DNA from: Actinoplanes liguriensis
GTDB taxonomy: Bacteria; Actinomycetota; Actinomycetes; Mycobacteriales; Micromonosporaceae
Reading direction: 5' to 3'
DNA length: 8,283 nt
NCBI GenBank assembly: GCA_000715855.1
Contig: KL571303.1
Location: 887-9,169, forward strand
Both the position numbers and the translations under genes were made by a program. Positions 6,724 through 8,283 of the stretch are shown in pieces; within the stretch, counting starts at the first letter, position 1, and each line of letters opens with the position of its first letter. Under the pieces are notes generated by a model. That model was not told the origin of the DNA, searched no databases, and saw nothing but the letters and a program-made list of their open reading frames with translations.

Positions 6724-6794
6724 GAGTGAGTGCCCTCCCCGTTGGCGATCGCCAAATGACGAATCGCCCGATGAAGATACTGGCGATCTTCCAT
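6720..6794 (-). CDS. Possible 24-residue leader peptide overlapping the protease start
   Basis: ATG at 6794 is preceded by AAAGGGGGG with a 7-base spacer, a good Shine-Dalgarno arrangement. It opens a 24-codon frame (begins MEDRQYLHRAIRHL) whose TGA at 6720-6722 overlaps the protease ATG as ATGA. Such overlap is typical of translational coupling, and the protease also has its own Shine-Dalgarno site. Codon use is A/T-richer at third positions than in neighbouring genes, which argues for a regulatory leader or for chance. I do not recognise the peptide. Confidence 0.4.
   Translation of the reverse strand: MEDRQYLHRAIRHLAIANGEGTHS
6742..6791 (-). promoter_or_regulatory. Protease leader with mutually exclusive stems
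   Basis: In the minus-strand transcript, GATCGCCA (6788-6781) can pair with TGGCGATC (6754-6747). The same segments can instead form two local hairpins: GAAGAT/ATCTTC (6791-6786 with 6778-6773) and TTGGC-GATC-GCCAA (6755-6742), the latter also a perfect 14-bp DNA palindrome. The long stem and the local hairpins compete for the same bases and lie inside the small leader frame, between its start and the protease Shine-Dalgarno site. This fits an attenuation-like switch or, at DNA level, an operator; neither is proven. Confidence 0.35.
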
Positions 6795-6831
6795 TTAGTA
6801 ACCCCCCTTTCAGTCAGCTTCGGGCACGACG

Positions 6832-6861
6832 TTGAGTCGGTGCCGTCCCGTCCTCTAGGGT
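6832..6861 (+). promoter_or_regulatory. Promoter of the LCP gene, leaderless start
   Basis: TTGAGT (6832-6837) and TAGGGT (6856-6861) are separated by 18 bases. The -10 box ends 7 bases before the ATG at 6869, so transcription likely starts at or beside the start codon. The AGGG inside the -10 box lies 8 bases before the ATG and could be read as a weak Shine-Dalgarno site instead. Divergent minus-strand transcription of the protease must start in the same 145-base gap, but I could not place its promoter. Confidence 0.55.
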
Positions 6862-6868
6862 TCGGCCT

Positions 6869-7963
6869 ATGCGGAACAGCAAGATCACGTGGGCCGTGGT
6901 CGCCGGGGTGGTCGTCGCCGTGCTCGCGGGCGTCGGCGTAGCGATCGCCATCAATCGGGACTCGCGGACATCCGACGCGTCGCGGTCTACCCCGGTGACG
7001 GAGAGCACAGTCGTGCCGTCGGCCCCGGCCTCGCCGTCGCCCTCCCCCGGCGCCGACCTCACCGGCCCGTTCGACCTGCTGCTCGCCGGGGTCGACACCC
7101 GGATCAGCGTGCCGGACTGGGAGCCGCACTCCGACGCGATCATGCTGCTGCACGTCGAGGCCGGGCTGAAGTCCGCCTACCTCTACTCGCTTCCGCGCGA
7201 TCTCCGGGTGCAGATCCCGGCGTACAAGAAATCCGGTTTTCCCGGCGGAAAACACAAGATCACCGAAGCGATGGCGTACGGGTCGAGAGTGCCCGGCAAG
7301 AGCACCAAGAACATCGCGAACGGGTACGAGCTGCTCACCAAGTCGATCAGCAACTACACCGGGATCAAGACGATCCAGGCCGGCGCCATCCTCAACTTCG
7401 GTGGCCTGGACCAACTCGTCGACGAGCTCGGCGGGATCGACATGACGATCGACCGGAAGGTGAAGTCGCGGCACCGCCGCCCGGACGGCAAGCTCCGCAA
7501 GCTCGTCGGCCACGACTACATCGGACCGCAGGCCGTCTATCTGCCCGGCAAGCGGCACCTGGTCGGGTGGCAGGCGATCGACTACGCCCGCCAGCGGTAC
7601 GGCCTGCCGAACGGCGACTACGACCGGCAGCGCCACCAGCGGCAGATGGTCGAGGCCATCCTGACCAAGGCGCTGAGCCAGGACCTCAGCGACGCCACCA
7701 AGCTGCAGGCGCTCATCACGGCGCTGGGCAAGTCGCTCGTCACGTTCGGGGGACGGAAGCCGGTCGAGTACGCGTACGCCCTGCGGAACCTCACCGCGGC
7801 GACCATCACCTCGGTGCAGCTCGACGGCGGCGGGGTCGGCAGCGGCAGCAACTACCTGGGCGAGCAGCTCAACTCGGAGGCACGCGGGTTCCTCACCGCC
7901 GTCGCCAAGGGAAAGATCGCCGCATATCTGAAGGCACACCCCAAAATGGTCAACAAGGGTTGA
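6869..7963 (+). CDS. LCP (LytR-CpsA-Psr) family cell-wall glycopolymer ligase
   Basis: LCP proteins transfer lipid-linked glycopolymers, such as wall teichoic acid-like polymers or arabinogalactan, onto peptidoglycan outside the membrane. This 364-residue protein has a short basic N-terminus, one membrane helix (about 8-28), a Ser/Pro/Thr-rich linker (about 32-62) and the catalytic domain. Family motifs are visible: D76 and R78 in GVDTR, D89 in HSDAIML, R110 and D111 in LPRDL, and the R241-Q-R243 segment followed by D252 and R253 in DYDRQRHQRQM, which bind the pyrophosphate and metal. There is no C-terminal LytR_C extension; the protein ends soon after the catalytic domain. It is encoded 15 bases upstream of the M1 lipoprotein gene and divergently from the protease, so all three act outside the membrane. 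The polymer handled is unknown. Confidence 0.93.
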   Translation: MRNSKITWAVVAGVVVAVLAGVGVAIAINRDSRTSDASRSTPVTESTVVPSAPASPSPSPGADLTGPFDLLLAGVDTRISVPDWEPHSDAIMLLHVEAGLKSAYLYSLPRDLRVQIPAYKKSGFPGGKHKITEAMAYGSRVPGKSTKNIANGYELLTKSISNYTGIKTIQAGAILNFGGLDQLVDELGGIDMTIDRKVKSRHRRPDGKLRKLVGHDYIGPQAVYLPGKRHLVGWQAIDYARQRYGLPNGDYDRQRHQRQMVEAILTKALSQDLSDATKLQALITALGKSLVTFGGRKPVEYAYALRNLTAATITSVQLDGGGVGSGSNYLGEQLNSEARGFLTAVAKGKIAAYLKAHPKMVNKG

Positions 7964-7966
7964 ACG

Positions 7967-7972
7967 TAACCT
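7967..7972 (+). promoter_or_regulatory. -10 box before the M1 peptidase gene
   Basis: TAACCT fits TANNNT and ends 6 bases before the ATG at 7979, the leaderless spacing. It lies in the 15-base gap after the LCP gene, and no Shine-Dalgarno site is present. No clear -35 is seen within the end of the LCP gene, so read-through from the LCP promoter is the alternative. Confidence 0.4.
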
Positions 7973-7978
7973 CGTCGT

Positions 7979-8260
7979 ATGAGACGACGGGGTTTCGCCG
8001 CACTCGCGCTGGTCCTCCTGGGCGGGTGCACGTCGCCCCCGGCCACGGATTTCCGGCCGGGCGCGGACGGGGCCGGTGACCCGTACTTCCCGAAGTACGG
8101 CAACGGTGGGTACGACGTCGCCGGCTACGACCTCGACCTGCGGTACGACCCGGCGACCGGCAAGCTCGGCGGCCGCGCCACGATCACCGCGACCGCGACG
8201 CAGAACCTGTCCCGCCTCGACTTCGACCTGGCCAACATGGTCGTCTCGAAGATCACAGTG
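7979..8260 (+). CDS. M1-family metallopeptidase lipoprotein, N-terminal part only
   Basis: The first 94 codons of a larger gene are present. The N-terminus is a lipoprotein signal (MRRRGF, hydrophobic stretch, lipobox LGGC with C17 as the predicted lipidated residue). A short linker follows and then the start of an M1 aminopeptidase N-terminal domain: GDPYFPKYGNGGYDVAGYDL and the following beta-strand region match actinomycete M1 peptidases such as aminopeptidase N relatives. The zinc site (GxMEN, HExxH) is beyond the contig end, so activity cannot be judged. The genomic sequence stops at 8260. The frame stays open into the adapter and would add a false LSLIHIS tail. These enzymes trim N-terminal residues from peptides, here probably on the outer face of the membrane. 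Confidence 0.85.
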
Positions 8261-8283
8261 CTGTCTCTTATACACATCTCTGA
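8261..8283. other. Nextera transposon-end/adapter contamination
   Basis: Bases 8261-8279 are CTGTCTCTTATACACATCT, identical to the 19-base Tn5 mosaic end used in Nextera libraries. The next four bases, CTGA, match the reverse complement of the TCAG that joins the mosaic end in the early 454-style Nextera tails rather than the later Illumina tails. This is synthetic sequence at a contig end, not a mobile element. It creates false protein ends: LSLIHIS on the plus strand and an MYKRQ start on the minus strand. Confidence 0.97.

Noticed and set aside
6245..8275. Very long open frame on the minus strand beginning MYKRQ
   Set aside because: It starts inside the synthetic adapter, runs antisense through the LCP and M1 genes and overlaps the protease in another frame. 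It is an artefact of high GC plus adapter.
8261..8279. Tn5-like end considered as a real transposon terminus
   Set aside because: The hyperactive mosaic end is a synthetic hybrid. Its position at the very end of the sequence and the tail bases fit library adapter, not an insertion.

Overview
The window is high-GC DNA from an actinomycete. The PssA and Nudix proteins, the many GTG starts and the near-absence of Shine-Dalgarno sites point to Actinomycetota. A Micromonosporaceae-like source (Actinoplanes relatives) is my guess from remembered PssA sequences, not something I could test. The right end is a contig end: the last 23 bases are synthetic Nextera transposon-end/adapter sequence, not genome.

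Layout, left to right. Bases 1-123 are a G-rich, degenerate tandem repeat without a convincing gene. A cUUCGg-capped terminator follows, then five genes on the minus strand. These are pssA (CDP-diacylglycerol-serine O-phosphatidyltransferase, 199-1047) with a possible small upstream reading frame; two adjacent paralogous double-Nudix hydrolase genes (1339-2250 and 2256-3203) that form one transcription unit; guaA (GMP synthase, 3335-4882); and a secreted S8 subtilisin-like protease with two C-terminal Ig-like domains (4966-6723). A 24-codon leader frame overlaps the protease start. A short divergent intergenic region then switches to the plus strand, with an LCP-family cell-wall glycopolymer ligase (6869-7963) and the first 94 codons of an M1-family metallopeptidase lipoprotein (7979-8260, cut by the contig end).

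How the genes fit together. guaA and pssA are housekeeping functions in nucleotide and phospholipid synthesis. The four Nudix domains between them could act on nucleotides or other diphosphate compounds, but their substrate cannot be read from sequence. The protease, LCP protein and M1 lipoprotein form an envelope/extracytoplasmic group around a divergent promoter region. guaA, the LCP gene and the M1 gene each have a TANNNT -10 box 6-7 bases before the start codon, as expected for leaderless mRNAs.

I did not find a clear undescribed defence or mobile system. The observations most worth following are the tandem double-Nudix pair with different Nudix-box lesions, the two small reading frames that overlap the pssA and protease starts, the alternative stems in the protease leader, and a 47-base compound hairpin just after guaA.
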